A DNA stretch of 64,000 nucleotides from Tenuibacillus multivorans (GCF_900103915.1 NZ_FNIG01000003.1:310001-374000), one strand, 5' to 3'. Positions 9,316 through 18,601 are shown, numbered from the stretch's first letter. Notes: generated by a model from the letters alone, not told the origin. Made by a program: numbers and translations.

Positions 9316-10609
9316 TAAATTGTGTCATGACTAATGCTTTACCCGCCAATTCGTCATTAGACATTATCTGAACGTCTACCTTTGCAAATTTACGACCAAA
9401 CTCTAATATTTGTGGAATAATCGTTAGATGACTTCCAATTTGAACAGGCTTCATGTAGTAGATCGACATATTTTCGATAACCATGTCGCCTGTTTTTTGT
9501 TGCTTTAATACCTGGTTACAAGCCTCTGTCACAAACGAAGCAAATACACCGTAAGATAATGAGCCTAAATGGTTCGTCAGTTGTGGTGTAACTTCCGATG
9601 TAAACCATGATGAATCAACTTCATAATGCAATTGTTTTTGCACAATATCATCAATGGTTTCACCGATTTGCGGTTGTCTCTGATTGCTTTGTAAGCCTTT
9701 AATCACATCTTGCCGCGTAATAACACCTTGAAAAATATTCTGATCATTCACGACGGGTAGAAGCTCAATCCCTTGCCAGACCATTGTATGTGCTGCAGCA
9801 GCTAGGGATGTCGTTGTTTGCACAGAAATTGGATTTTTGGTCATCACCTTTTCGATTTTTAAGTGATTGGGTTTTCCGATAATATCTTTTGACGTTACCA
9901 TACCAATAATTCGCTGCTGATGATTAATAACGGGATAGCGACTATGCTTCGTTTGATTATTAAGGTCATACCATTGTTGAATCGTATCTCCCTCTCTTAA
10001 AAGATGTGTCTGTTCAAAAGGCGTATAAATATCGTCAATGATAATAATCTCTTTTTTAATGAGTTGATCATATATGGCTCGGTTAATCATCGCAGCAACG
10101 GTAAACGTATCGTATGAGCAGGAGATAACCGGCAATTCATTCTGATCAGCTAAGTGTTTGACGTGGTCAGTCGTATCAAATCCGCCAGTAATGAGAATGG
10201 CTGCTCCTGCATTTAATGCTTGCTCCTGAGCCTTAACGCGGTTCCCCACGATTAATAAGGAGCCTTTTTCAGTATATCGCATCATTGCTTCGAGCTTCAT
10301 CGCCCCGATGACGAATTTATTCAATGTTTTATGTAATCCGCTTCTCCCGCCAAGAACTTGCCCATCGACAATATTAACGACTTCAGCAAATGTCAGCTTT
10401 TCAATATTCTCTTTCTTTTTTCTTTCGATTCGAATGGTTCCAACCCGTTCAATCGTACTGACATAGCCCATATTTTCAGCTTCTTTAATAGCTCTATAAG
10501 CTGTCCCTTCACTGACATTCATATCTTTAGCAATCAGTCGCACAGAGATTTTAGTACCAATCGGTAATTGTTCAATATGATTTAAAATTTGTTCATGCTT
10601 TGTTATCAT
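9305..10609 (-). CDS. ytoI: Regulatory protein YtoI: HTH, DRTGG, CBS pair and HotDog domains
   Basis: A 434-residue multidomain protein. An N-terminal winged helix-turn-helix (ISVRLIAKDMNVSEGTAYRAI) is followed by a DRTGG domain (about residues 70-180), two CBS domains (MVTSKDIIGKP; MTKNPISVQ to VITRQDVIKG) and a C-terminal thioesterase-like HotDog fold (MSIYYMKPVQIGSHL). CBS pairs usually bind adenine nucleotides, so it may sense cell energy. The target is unknown. I choose the second ATG because a GGTGAT site precedes it and the protein then starts MITKHEQIL, like B. subtilis YtoI. Confidence 0.9.
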   Translation of the reverse strand: MITKHEQILNHIEQLPIGTKISVRLIAKDMNVSEGTAYRAIKEAENMGYVSTIERVGTIRIERKKKENIEKLTFAEVVNIVDGQVLGGRSGLHKTLNKFVIGAMKLEAMMRYTEKGSLLIVGNRVKAQEQALNAGAAILITGGFDTTDHVKHLADQNELPVISCSYDTFTVAAMINRAIYDQLIKKEIIIIDDIYTPFEQTHLLREGDTIQQWYDLNNQTKHSRYPVINHQQRIIGMVTSKDIIGKPNHLKIEKVMTKNPISVQTTTSLAAAAHTMVWQGIELLPVVNDQNIFQGVITRQDVIKGLQSNQRQPQIGETIDDIVQKQLHYEVDSSWFTSEVTPQLTNHLGSLSYGVFASFVTEACNQVLKQQKTGDMVIENMSIYYMKPVQIGSHLTIIPQILEFGRKFAKVDVQIMSNDELAGKALVMTQFINR

Positions 10610-10670
10610 TACGATCACCATTTCCGAAAATCAAGATAATCTCATTATATCGATACATCATTCATTATTA

Positions 10671-10708
10671 AAGTGCCAGCCCTGATATGTGCTTCAGAAC
10701 TGGCACTT
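10671..10708 (-). terminator. Hairpin after ytkL with TGCCAG stem
   Basis: AAGTGCCAG and CTGGCACTT form a 9-bp stem just beyond the ytkL stop. The U tail on the minus strand is weak. A related hairpin occurs at 16271-16298. Confidence 0.55.
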
Positions 10709-10717
10709 AGTTGAAGC

Positions 10718-11398
10718 TTATAATGTTAATTCATTACCTGGTTTCATAGCTAAACCAACACCCGCCTGTAAACTATTACAAAACGCTTCAGGGTCTTGTT
10801 GAATGACAGGGAAAGTATTGTAGTGGATTGGTACTACCTTTTTGGCCTTAATCCATTCAGAAGCAAGCTTTGCATCCGCGGGCCCCATCGTGAAGTTATC
10901 TCCGATTGGAACGAATGCTAAATCAATATCATTTAAATCACCAATCAGTTTCATATCAGAGAATAGCCCAGTGTCACCCATATGATAAATCGTTTTATTA
11001 CCAATGGTTAGTAGAATTCCACCAGGCATCCCCGTGTAAACAATGGTGCCATCTTCCTCATTATAACTCGAGCCGTGGAAAGCTTGCGTAAATTTCACTT
11101 TACCAAAATCAAACTCATGAGCTCCACCGATGTGCATATTATGTGTATTCAAACCTTTGTTACCTAAGTAATCCGCTAATTCATTAGGAGCAACGACTAG
11201 GGCGTCATTACGCTTTGCGATATCAAACGTATCACCAACGTGATCATTATGGCCATGAGTTAATAAAATCACATCAGCATCAACTTGACTAGCGTCTAAA
11301 TCACATAAATCATTCCCAGAAATAAACGGGTCAAAGATGATTTTAGTACCCTCGCTTTCAACTTGTACAACTGAATGTCCATGGTAAGATACTTTCAT
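10718..11398 (-). CDS. ytkL: UPF0173 metal-dependent hydrolase YtkL
   Basis: A metallo-beta-lactamase-fold protein of 226 residues, the same length as B. subtilis YtkL. The zinc motif [12 protein letters not shown] is clear near residue 55. Further ligands lie in the YHMGDTG and PIHYNT segments. The substrate is unknown. The start is the ATG with a GAGGAGGT ribosome site, giving MKVSYHGHS, rather than the longer open frame to 11416. It is divergent from the neighbouring peptidase gene, as in other Bacillaceae. Confidence 0.92.
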   Translation of the reverse strand: MKVSYHGHSVVQVESEGTKIIFDPFISGNDLCDLDASQVDADVILLTHGHNDHVGDTFDIAKRNDALVVAPNELADYLGNKGLNTHNMHIGGAHEFDFGKVKFTQAFHGSSYNEEDGTIVYTGMPGGILLTIGNKTIYHMGDTGLFSDMKLIGDLNDIDLAFVPIGDNFTMGPADAKLASEWIKAKKVVPIHYNTFPVIQQDPEAFCNSLQAGVGLAMKPGNELTL

Positions 11399-11511
11399 AA
11401 ATGATAACCTCCTCATAAATATTTCTCACTAAATTAATTCTCCATAGTTCATTTATTTCCCTTGTTTCGTTATGATAACACATATAAGAAAAAATAATTG
11501 AGGTGAATACA

Positions 11512-12603
11512 ATGGAAGCAAGATTAAACAATTTAACCCAAGCTTTAAAGAAACATAGCATCGATAGTGTATTTATGACCTCGAAAGAAAATGTCTTTTA
11601 TTTTACTAATCTGTATGCCGAAGCACATGAACGTCTTATTGGCGCTTATATGGATCAAAAAGGCAATCGCATTTTAATTGCACCAGCTTTAGAAAAAGAA
11701 GATGTTAAAAATGCAGGCTGGAACGGAGAACTGATTACATACTTTGACCATGAAAACCCGTGGGATAAGCTATCATCTTTTATAAAAGATATCGGACACC
11801 CTCAATCAATGGCAATTGAAAAAGAAGACCTAAATGTTTTGAATTATGAAACGTTAAAAAATCAATTCCCAAAAACTGAAATGGTAAATGGACAACATTT
11901 TCTTAATGAATTAAGACTGATTAAAGATCATCATGAAATGAAGATTTTAAAGGAGGCCGCTCAATATGCTGACTTTGGAATCGAAACGGCTCTAAAGCAT
12001 ATTCAAGCAGGTAAAACAGAATTAGATATTATCGCTGAAATTGAATATGCGATGAAAAAAGAAGGCATACGAGACATGTCATTTGGTACAACTGTTCTTA
12101 CTGGTAAAAAATCAGCAGCTCCTCACGGGAATCCTGATTTAACACCTATTCAAAAGAGTGATTTTGTTTTAATGGATTTAGGGGTTGTTCATAAAGGGTA
12201 CTGTTCCGACATTACCCGTACTGTCGTTTTTGGAGAAGCGTCAGAGCAACAAAAAGGCATTTATCATACTGTTCTACAAGCAGAGCAAAAAGCGATTGAA
12301 GCTTGCCAAGTCGGTACGCGATTAGGGGATATCGATCAAGTGGCTCGTCAAGTCATTAAGGATGCAGGTTACGGCGAGTATTTTCCACATCGGATTGGAC
12401 ACGGATTAGGAATTAATGTTCACGAATTCCCTTCGCTTGCGTCTAATAATGATTCAGTACTTCAAGAAGGTATGAGCTTTACCGTAGAACCTGGTATATA
12501 TGTACCTGAGGTTGGTGGTGTTCGGATTGAGGATGATGTATTCATAACAGGTGACGGACCAACAACCTTAACTGAATTTATTAAGGAGCTCATTGAGTTA
12601 TAA
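11512..12603 (+). CDS. M24 family Xaa-Pro peptidase (aminopeptidase P family)
   Basis: A 363-residue two-domain peptidase: an N-terminal creatinase-like domain (residues 1-125) and a C-terminal pita-bread metallopeptidase. Metal ligands are visible in LMDLGVVHKGYCSDITR (two Asp), HRIGHGLG (His), VEPGIYVP (Glu) and GVRIEDD (Glu). It probably removes N-terminal residues before proline, or splits Xaa-Pro dipeptides in the cytoplasm. The start is the ATG after TTGAGGTGA. The window shows no sign of regulation beyond its own terminator. Confidence 0.9.
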   Translation: MEARLNNLTQALKKHSIDSVFMTSKENVFYFTNLYAEAHERLIGAYMDQKGNRILIAPALEKEDVKNAGWNGELITYFDHENPWDKLSSFIKDIGHPQSMAIEKEDLNVLNYETLKNQFPKTEMVNGQHFLNELRLIKDHHEMKILKEAAQYADFGIETALKHIQAGKTELDIIAEIEYAMKKEGIRDMSFGTTVLTGKKSAAPHGNPDLTPIQKSDFVLMDLGVVHKGYCSDITRTVVFGEASEQQKGIYHTVLQAEQKAIEACQVGTRLGDIDQVARQVIKDAGYGEYFPHRIGHGLGINVHEFPSLASNNDSVLQEGMSFTVEPGIYVPEVGGVRIEDDVFITGDGPTTLTEFIKELIEL

Positions 12604-12624
12604 ATAGTTTAAAGAAAAAACTTA

Positions 12625-12662
12625 GAACCCCTTCTGCATAAAGTTGCAGAAGGGGTTCTTGT
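12625..12662 (+). terminator. Strong terminator after the M24 peptidase gene
   Basis: AGAACCCCTTCTGCA pairs with TGCAGAAGGGGTTCT over 15 bp, with TTGTTAT after it. It may also serve the small minus-strand gene that ends at 12662. Confidence 0.85.
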
Positions 12663-12766
12663 TATACAGCCCGTTTTTTATTTCGACCAAATTTATTTTT
12701 GATTCTTTGGATGAATGGGAATAAAATCGGGCCATATTTTATGATTCGAATAAGCCATTTTTTCAT
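12662..12766 (-). CDS. 34-residue hydrophobic, basic small protein
   Basis: A short open frame with a good GAAGGAG ribosome site 9 bases before its ATG. The peptide begins MKKWLIRIIKYGPILFP and ends in a strongly basic tail (KNKFGRNKKRAV). This gives one short membrane segment flanked by positive charge. It lies alone between the peptidase terminator and ald. I do not recognise a family. The ribosome site and the charge pattern argue for a real small membrane protein rather than chance. Confidence 0.6.
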   Translation of the reverse strand: MKKWLIRIIKYGPILFPFIQRIKNKFGRNKKRAV

Positions 12767-12864
12767 ACGAAGGGCTCCTTCAATCATATTGTGAATCCCA
12801 TTAATGACGCCATTAAAGGACATCATTGATGATTAGTTTTTCACGATTGAAGAAAATTATAATG

Positions 12865-13977
12865 TTAAAGCATATCATTTAAATCTTTATATGCAAGATG
12901 ATGGGCATCTGCCACGGCTTTGTACGTGACATAACCATCTAATGTATTAACGCCTTTTAATAAATGTTGATTATCTTTAACAGCCTGTCGATACCCTTTA
13001 TTAGCTAATTGCAAGGCATATGGAACGGTCACATTCGTTAAACCAATAGTTGATGTTCTTGGTACGGCCCCAGGCATATTGGCAACTGCATAATGTAATA
13101 CATCATGTTTTTCATAAGTTGGGTTATCATGGGTTGTAATATGATCAACAGTTTCAACAATACCTCCTTGGTCTACCGCAACATCAACAATAACAGAACC
13201 AGGTGACATGCTTTTCACCATATCTTCAGAAACTAGCGTAGGGGCTTTTGCTCCCGGTATTAATACGGCACCAACGACTAAATCGGACTGTGTAACAGAT
13301 TCAGCAATATTTAATTCATTAGACATAACCGTATTAATTTGGTTTCCAAATATATCATCTAACTCACGTAGGCGTTCTGGATTAAGGTCAATAATGGTTA
13401 CATTGGCACCTAATCCGACAGCAATTTTAGCAGCATTGGTACCTACACCTCCACCACCAATGATGGTGACTTTCCCACGCTCAACACCTGGAATTCCACT
13501 AAGTAAAATACCTTTACCACCACGGGATTTTTCTAAAAATTGAGCACCAATTTGACTAGCCATGCGGCCTGCCACTTCACTCATCGGATTTAATAATGGT
13601 AAAGATCCATTATCTAATTGAACGGTTTCATAAGCAATACCAACGACTTTATTATCGATAAGTGCTTTAGTTAATTCTGGCTCTGCCGCTAAATGTAAAT
13701 AAGTAAAGACAATAAGTCCTTCATAAAAATAATTATACTCCTCTGGTAACGGCTCTTTAACCTTCATGACCATTTCTTGCTCCCAGGCTTCTTTAGCAGA
13801 AGAAACAACCTTAGCACCTGCATCTTCATATTGCTTGTCCGTGAAGTTTGACCCCATACCGGCGTTAGTTTCAACAGAAACATTATGTCCAGCATTAACT
13901 AAGGCCACAACACCAGCTGGCGTTAAAGCAACACGGTTTTCATTATTTTTAATTTCCTTAGGTATTCCGATTCGCAT
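12865..13977 (-). CDS. ald: Alanine dehydrogenase
   Basis: Interconverts L-alanine and pyruvate plus ammonia using NAD. The 370-residue length is normal. Visible motifs are the start [20 protein letters not shown], the substrate residues around [11 protein letters not shown], the NAD-binding [18 protein letters not shown] and the C-terminal [12 protein letters not shown]. The enzyme feeds carbon and nitrogen during sporulation and germination in Bacillus. A GGGGGTCAG site precedes the ATG. An inverted repeat lies about 55-85 bases upstream of the start and may be an operator. Confidence 0.96.
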   Translation of the reverse strand: MRIGIPKEIKNNENRVALTPAGVVALVNAGHNVSVETNAGMGSNFTDKQYEDAGAKVVSSAKEAWEQEMVMKVKEPLPEEYNYFYEGLIVFTYLHLAAEPELTKALIDNKVVGIAYETVQLDNGSLPLLNPMSEVAGRMASQIGAQFLEKSRGGKGILLSGIPGVERGKVTIIGGGGVGTNAAKIAVGLGANVTIIDLNPERLRELDDIFGNQINTVMSNELNIAESVTQSDLVVGAVLIPGAKAPTLVSEDMVKSMSPGSVIVDVAVDQGGIVETVDHITTHDNPTYEKHDVLHYAVANMPGAVPRTSTIGLTNVTVPYALQLANKGYRQAVKDNQHLLKGVNTLDGYVTYKAVADAHHLAYKDLNDML

Positions 13978-14029
13978 CAGACTGACCCCCTCATCAATAA
14001 TAAATATTTAAATGTCATATCCAACTCAT

Positions 14030-14061
14030 ACTATACCATCATTATGTATAATTGGTATAGT
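14030..14061. promoter_or_regulatory. Inverted repeat upstream of ald
   Basis: ACTATACCA and TGGTATAGT form a 9-base perfect inverted repeat separated by 14 AT-rich bases. It lies just after the ytkK-like stop and before ald. On the minus strand it carries TATAGT, which could be a -10 box. It has no U tail, so an operator is more likely than a terminator. Confidence 0.4.
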
Positions 14062-14064
14062 ATT

Positions 14065-14823
14065 CTATAAATATCGGTGTATGACATCCATTGCTCCACT
14101 CACTTCAATCACAGAACCCGTAATCATATCAGAATCGTCTTGACATAAATAACCGACTGTACGTGCAATATCTTCCCCAGTTCCAGGTCGACCAATTGGT
14201 GTCTCATCATCTTGTACTAAACGGCTTTCGCTAATATTTTTTTCTTTCATATCATTTGTAATCTTACCCGGCGCAACCATATTGGCCGTAATTTTATTTT
14301 CAGCTTCCTCTAAGGCAATAGATTTCATTAAAGATGAAACACCTACCTTTGCTGCAGCGAAAGCAGAGCGGTAAATCCAACCGGAACTATGGTTAACCCC
14401 TTGAAAGCCTAAAAAAACAATACGACCAAATTGTTGTTGACGCATAATGGGTAAGCAAGATTTCAGGAGATGAAATGATGCATCTAAATTACCGCGAATC
14501 ATTTCATTCCACTCTTCTTCACTGTAATCAAAGAGTTTTTTTCTTTTAAAAATATAAGGACCAGCATTACTGACTAGACAATCGATTCGGCCAAATACTT
14601 CGTATGCACGTTTGATGACTTTTGGTATTTGCTTATGATCTAACACATCGAGCTGTTCTATATGTAAGCGTTTTCCTTCTTGTTCATAAGTTTTACGCAT
14701 CTCTTGAGCTTGTTCCTCATCTGAACGATAAGTTGCCGTAACTTGATAGCCATGCTCTAAAAAATATTCCGTTATCTTACGGCCAAGTCCTTTAGTCCCT
14801 GCTGTAATAAAAACATGACGCAT
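14065..14823 (-). CDS. SDR family oxidoreductase, YtkK-like
   Basis: A classical short-chain dehydrogenase of 252 residues: N-terminal TAGTKGLG cofactor motif (TGxxxGxG form), SNAGP in place of the usual NNAG, and the active-site Ser about 13 residues before a YRSAFAAAK stretch. In that stretch the usual YxxxK reads YRSAFAAAK, so the catalytic Tyr is offset. Size and neighbourhood suggest B. subtilis YtkK, annotated as a putative 3-oxoacyl-ACP reductase. The substrate is unknown. Confidence 0.8.
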   Translation of the reverse strand: MRHVFITAGTKGLGRKITEYFLEHGYQVTATYRSDEEQAQEMRKTYEQEGKRLHIEQLDVLDHKQIPKVIKRAYEVFGRIDCLVSNAGPYIFKRKKLFDYSEEEWNEMIRGNLDASFHLLKSCLPIMRQQQFGRIVFLGFQGVNHSSGWIYRSAFAAAKVGVSSLMKSIALEEAENKITANMVAPGKITNDMKEKNISESRLVQDDETPIGRPGTGEDIARTVGYLCQDDSDMITGSVIEVSGAMDVIHRYL

Positions 14824-14954
14824 TTAAATCCCCCATTCTTGCGACATCTTATACATGTATTCTATCATCATTTTTTTAAATTTTGAATTTTAGTTGTTAA
14901 GCTTTATTATAATTATAATAGGCGTGATATACTATTAAAAAGGAGGGCTTTTCC

Positions 14955-15401
14955 ATGGCGTTTGAGTATCATAATATTGTAATTGCCGTTGACGGTTCAA
15001 AGGCATCCGATTTTGCTTTCCAAAAAGCGATTGATATCGCTAAAAGAAATAACGCAAAATTAGTAATCTCCCATGTTGTTGACACCCGTGTTTACTCAAC
15101 GATTGAAGCCTATGACCGCAGTGTTTCTGACCGTGTTCAAAACGATGCACTTGAACTATTAAAATCCTTCGAAAAAAGAGCCACTCAAGCTGGGGTTCAT
15201 AATGTTGTGACAGATATTGAACATGGTTCCCCAAAGGTTAAAATAGCCAAGGAAGTTGCACCAAGGCACCGAGCAGACCTCATTATTTGTGGTGCAACAG
15301 GCATGAACGCGGTTGAACGCTTTTTTATCGGTAGTGTATCGGAACACATTACACGTTATGCTAAAGTTGATGTCCTTGTTGTAAGGCCAGAAGAAAATTA
15401 A
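14955..15401 (+). CDS. Universal stress protein, UspA family
   Basis: A 148-residue single-domain Usp protein. It begins MAFEYHNIVIAVDGSK and ends with the ATP-binding pattern GATG-(9 residues)-GS, followed by RYAKVDVLVVRPE. ATP-binding Usp proteins help cells survive starvation or stress. An AAAAAGGAGGG ribosome site precedes the ATG. A possible weak promoter (TTGAAT, 16 bases, TATTAT) lies at 14883-14910. I saw no clear sigma-B promoter. Confidence 0.92.
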   Translation: MAFEYHNIVIAVDGSKASDFAFQKAIDIAKRNNAKLVISHVVDTRVYSTIEAYDRSVSDRVQNDALELLKSFEKRATQAGVHNVVTDIEHGSPKVKIAKEVAPRHRADLIICGATGMNAVERFFIGSVSEHITRYAKVDVLVVRPEEN

Positions 15402-15418
15402 GCTTCCTAATAAAGTAG

Positions 15419-16246
15419 TCATGCTTCTCTATTTGTTTGCTCCTTAATGAAACGATACTGATAGAAATGCTTTGCAAAATTCGTCACCTGTTTCGCTAAC
15501 CTGTAATTTGATACTGCCCCAATTCCAACACTGACTAACGGAACACCTTGAACTAATTTTTTTCGAAACATCACAATCGCTAGTACTTTAAAAATTTGAT
15601 TAACCGGTTGTTCCGCCCAAGACCTATCTACTAATAATGATTCATCTTCCATGATTGTTTCGATGTCTTCCATGTCATACTTTAGCTTTTCCCAAGCTTC
15701 ATGCTGAAATCTTTGAGGTAAAATACCCGCATGAAGGACTTTTAAGGCCATAATCATTTCAAGTGGATTATTCATGTCATAGCCATAGCACGTTCCAATC
15801 AATTGCACGCTTTTTAAATTCATCGTGACGATTAACGGGAAATCAATGCCTAACAATAACCAACCGCCCGTACCTGTTAAACCACCTTGTGTAAAAGCAT
15901 ACACTCGACTTTTAGACAACTGTTGATCCGCCAAATACGTCAATTGCTCAACTGACAATGTTTTTAAATCTGATATTTCTTCTATACGATCATCAAAAGA
16001 GCGGGCTGTTTGTAATATGCGATCTTTTGCTGTCAATTGCATATTAGTCCCTTGTAAAAAAGTATACGTATATAAAAACCATTGGTCCATCGTCTCAAAA
16101 ATTTTATTCTGATATGAGGATGGAATGCTTGAGAACATGTTTTGAATCCATATTTCATATATTCTCTCAAAGTCATTTGTGACATGCTGCTCCAAACCTT
16201 TTTCCCACTGAGCAATTGAACGCGTAATACGTTCCTCTCCCACCAT
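15419..16246 (-). CDS. EcsC family protein
   Basis: A 275-residue protein resembling EcsC-type proteins (three-part helical region with GGLTGTGGWLLLGIDFPLIVT and the terminal VGIGAVSNYRLAKQVTNFAKHFYQYRF). EcsC-family proteins are associated with transport or membrane functions, but no biochemical role is established here. I choose the ATG after GAAAGGAGA. It converges with the universal stress gene and lies downstream of ytxK. Confidence 0.75.
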   Translation of the reverse strand: MVGEERITRSIAQWEKGLEQHVTNDFERIYEIWIQNMFSSIPSSYQNKIFETMDQWFLYTYTFLQGTNMQLTAKDRILQTARSFDDRIEEISDLKTLSVEQLTYLADQQLSKSRVYAFTQGGLTGTGGWLLLGIDFPLIVTMNLKSVQLIGTCYGYDMNNPLEMIMALKVLHAGILPQRFQHEAWEKLKYDMEDIETIMEDESLLVDRSWAEQPVNQIFKVLAIVMFRKKLVQGVPLVSVGIGAVSNYRLAKQVTNFAKHFYQYRFIKEQTNREA

Positions 16247-16268
16247 GAACTCTCCTTTCAAAATGCGT

Positions 16269-16300
16269 TTATGCCAGCCCTAGTTATAGGACTGGCATTT
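16269..16300 (-). terminator. Hairpin after ytxK with TGCCAG stem
   Basis: ATGCCAG and CTGGCAT enclose a second inner stem CCTA/TAGG. The hairpin sits between the ytxK stop and the EcsC-like gene. It resembles the hairpin at 10671. Confidence 0.5.
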
Positions 16301-16304
16301 TGAG

Positions 16305-17285
16305 CTACCGATCGTTTTTGAACCAATCATTCATTTGACTTAAAACACTTTCCATCGCATTGACATCTTTAAAGGATGGTAAATCAGCTAATAAAACCTT
16401 ATTAGGATCTTTCGTCTCTGGTCCTTTCTTTTGTAAAACAAAAATGCTTTTTTGCATTTTTTCGTTTTTAAACATCGTGTTAGGGAGTTGTAGTAATCCA
16501 ACTATGTGAGCATGCTCTTTTAAAAAGTTTTGAAGTTGATCTTTTTGTTCACTTTCAAATAAGAAACTTGGAATGACGAAAAATAAGTAGCCGCCTTCTT
16601 TTGTATATTTAAGACTCTGTTCAATAAATAGATGATGCGCATACGAATGACCTTCTTCTAATTTTAAGTCATAACCATACGCGATATCATCATCAGGGTA
16701 GTATCCAACAGGTAAGTCAGAAACGATAACATCAACAGGATCTAATAAAATCGGTTTTAAGCTATCCTGATGAAAATATTCAATTTCTCGCTCTTGTAAA
16801 TTTGTATTGCTATACGCTAAACGTATAAGTGTTGCGTCTACCTCGCTGCCATAAGCTTTAATCGAGGATTCATTTTGTTGGTTTAAGACAGCTAGTAGTA
16901 AATTAGCCGTTCCACAGGCTGGATCAAACATCGTGTAATGTTTGGTATCGCCCATAAAACGTTGAACAAGATAACCCATAAACATCCCGACCGTATCAGG
17001 GGTGATATGATGGTGCTGTTGGGTCACTCCCTTCATGCCTTTTAAAATCGTAAGCTGTAATGCTTTCCGTCGAACCTCCACCTCATAATCTTTATAATGA
17101 GCTTCATTTAATTTTTTCTTTAAATTGGCTTCATAATCGTTAGCTAGATCATCAGGTAAATCCCTATAAAAAAGTAGTTCACTAGCTGCTATCAAAGCTT
17201 CTAAATAGGGCACATCTTCTTCTTCAACAATGATATTTGTTGTATCGTCTAGCCATTTAAATAATTGCTCAATTTGTTGCTCCAA
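16305..17285 (-). CDS. ytxK: N6-adenine-type methyltransferase YtxK
   Basis: A class I SAM-dependent methyltransferase of 326 residues. Motif I reads DPACGTANLLLAVL (about residue 120) and the catalytic NPPY-type loop reads SDLPVGYY (about residue 190). It resembles the M subunit of type I restriction enzymes but has no recognition domain and no neighbouring restriction gene. In B. subtilis ytxK lies next to tpx and ackA, neither of which is adjacent here. The target is not known. Confidence 0.87.
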   Translation of the reverse strand: MEQQIEQLFKWLDDTTNIIVEEEDVPYLEALIAASELLFYRDLPDDLANDYEANLKKKLNEAHYKDYEVEVRRKALQLTILKGMKGVTQQHHHITPDTVGMFMGYLVQRFMGDTKHYTMFDPACGTANLLLAVLNQQNESSIKAYGSEVDATLIRLAYSNTNLQEREIEYFHQDSLKPILLDPVDVIVSDLPVGYYPDDDIAYGYDLKLEEGHSYAHHLFIEQSLKYTKEGGYLFFVIPSFLFESEQKDQLQNFLKEHAHIVGLLQLPNTMFKNEKMQKSIFVLQKKGPETKDPNKVLLADLPSFKDVNAMESVLSQMNDWFKNDR

Positions 17286-17371
17286 TCAAAGTCCCTCCAT
17301 CCGTTACTGTGTTGGAAAGGTTTTCTTATATCATTTTAGCAAATTCAGAAAGACTTTGATAGGTCTACGTT

Positions 17372-17866
17372 TTACTCAGGCGTAGATGGTCCTTGATTTC
17401 GTTCTTGTTTTCGATCTTGTTTTTTTCTTCGACCTTGTTGAGATGACTGATTAGAGCGATTTTGCAAATAGCTTTGAACCTTCTCGACAGCTTGTGGTGC
17501 TAAATCAATTAATTTCTCAACGATATGTGTACCTTGATCTAAATGAACCATTTTAACCTCATCAGACTGAACAACCAAAAAGCCAATTGGATTGATTGAT
17601 ACACCACCACCTGTACCCCCACCAAAAGGAAAGGCAGGTCCGCTAGATTGATTATCACTGCCTTGGTCTCCACCTTGATCGGACTGTCCACCTTTAAACT
17701 CACTACCACCAGCGGCATAACCGAAACCGACTTTGGAAACCGGTAGGATAACCGTTGATTGGTCAGGTGTTTCTATCGGATCACCAATAATCGTGTTAAC
17801 ATCAATCATGTCCTTTAAATTTTCCATCGATGTAACCATCATGTCATGTATTGGATGTTCGTTCAT
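17372..17866 (-). CDS. ytfJ: Sporulation protein YtfJ
   Basis: A 164-residue protein with the GerW/YtfJ core, including PVSKVGFGYAAGGSEFK, an acidic-glycine linker (QSDQGGDQGSDNQSSG) and FGGGTGGGVSINPIGFLVV. A basic C-terminal tail follows. YtfJ-family proteins are spore-associated in Bacillus, and one is required for normal spore germination. It overlaps the end of ytfI by 4 bases (ATGA), so the two genes are translated together. Confidence 0.9.
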   Translation of the reverse strand: MNEHPIHDMMVTSMENLKDMIDVNTIIGDPIETPDQSTVILPVSKVGFGYAAGGSEFKGGQSDQGGDQGSDNQSSGPAFPFGGGTGGGVSINPIGFLVVQSDEVKMVHLDQGTHIVEKLIDLAPQAVEKVQSYLQNRSNQSSQQGRRKKQDRKQERNQGPSTPE

Positions 17867-18504
17867 TTTGTTCCCACCTTCTTCATTTTTTCATACTTCC
17901 TAAATATGCTAAACAGTTCATGCATAATTTGACCGAGTTGAAACGATAATATACATTTTAGCTCGGTTTGATAGGTCGGCTTTGAATATTGAGGACTTAC
18001 ACTGTAATAAGGGTCGGATTCATTTTCGAAAAAACTAGCCAGAAATAAACTAATCATGCTTTTAATTGAGTACAAAGACCCAGTTAATATGGCTGTATAA
18101 TGTGCGGAGTCAACACCAATTGCCGTATTCCACCTCCATTGCTGTAATTTTATCGTATGTAGGGTCCTTTTTAAGTTAGGGATGATATCTTTCTTCGATT
18201 TGATAAACTTCTCTACAACCTCCCATTGCTTTTCTAAATCATCTACGTTAAAGCTTTTCTCCTTTTCATTACTTGGTTGTTCCTCGCTTTCAGCATCTAA
18301 CGTTAAACTATCGCTATCGATATTCATCAAAGGGATGGACCGTTTAATTTTAATGAACCGAAGAACTTTTATCTCAATGTAAAGGTCTTTTTGATCATCA
18401 GCATAGGTCAACATGATTTTTACAGTAATAGGTGAAAACAACAATAACAAAATCAATAGACCAATCAATAAAACAATCCCAATTATGACAGCCAGCCAGA
18501 CCAT
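17863..18504 (-). CDS. ytfI: DUF2953 membrane protein YtfI
   Basis: A 213-residue protein with one strong N-terminal transmembrane helix (LAVIIGIVLLIGLLILLLLF) and a soluble DUF2953 domain containing LKQWRWNTAIGVDSAHYTAILTGSLYS-like residues. I choose the ATG after AGGGGTGG rather than the GTG at 18516. It is the first gene of the ytfI-ytfJ pair, as in B. subtilis. The function is unknown, probably sporulation-related by context. Confidence 0.86.
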   Translation of the reverse strand: MVWLAVIIGIVLLIGLLILLLLFSPITVKIMLTYADDQKDLYIEIKVLRFIKIKRSIPLMNIDSDSLTLDAESEEQPSNEKEKSFNVDDLEKQWEVVEKFIKSKKDIIPNLKRTLHTIKLQQWRWNTAIGVDSAHYTAILTGSLYSIKSMISLFLASFFENESDPYYSVSPQYSKPTYQTELKCILSFQLGQIMHELFSIFRKYEKMKKVGTK

Positions 18505-18563
18505 AACAAACACCACCCCTAATCCATAGAGTGGTTATAAATTGGTAAATTATGCATAAAGAA

Positions 18564-18595
18564 AACGCCACACAACCATGAAGTCATGTGGCGTT
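18564..18595 (-). terminator. Terminator of the YtcJ-like gene
   Basis: AACGCCACA pairs with TGTGGCGTT with an inner CATGA/TCATG stem. On the minus strand it is followed by TTTTCTTTA. Confidence 0.82.
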
Positions 18596-18601
18596 AAATT
18601 T

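Noticed and set aside
16305-17285. YtxK as part of a restriction-modification system
   Set aside because: The methyltransferase motifs are there, but there is no specificity or endonuclease gene, and the gene is conserved core in Bacillaceae.
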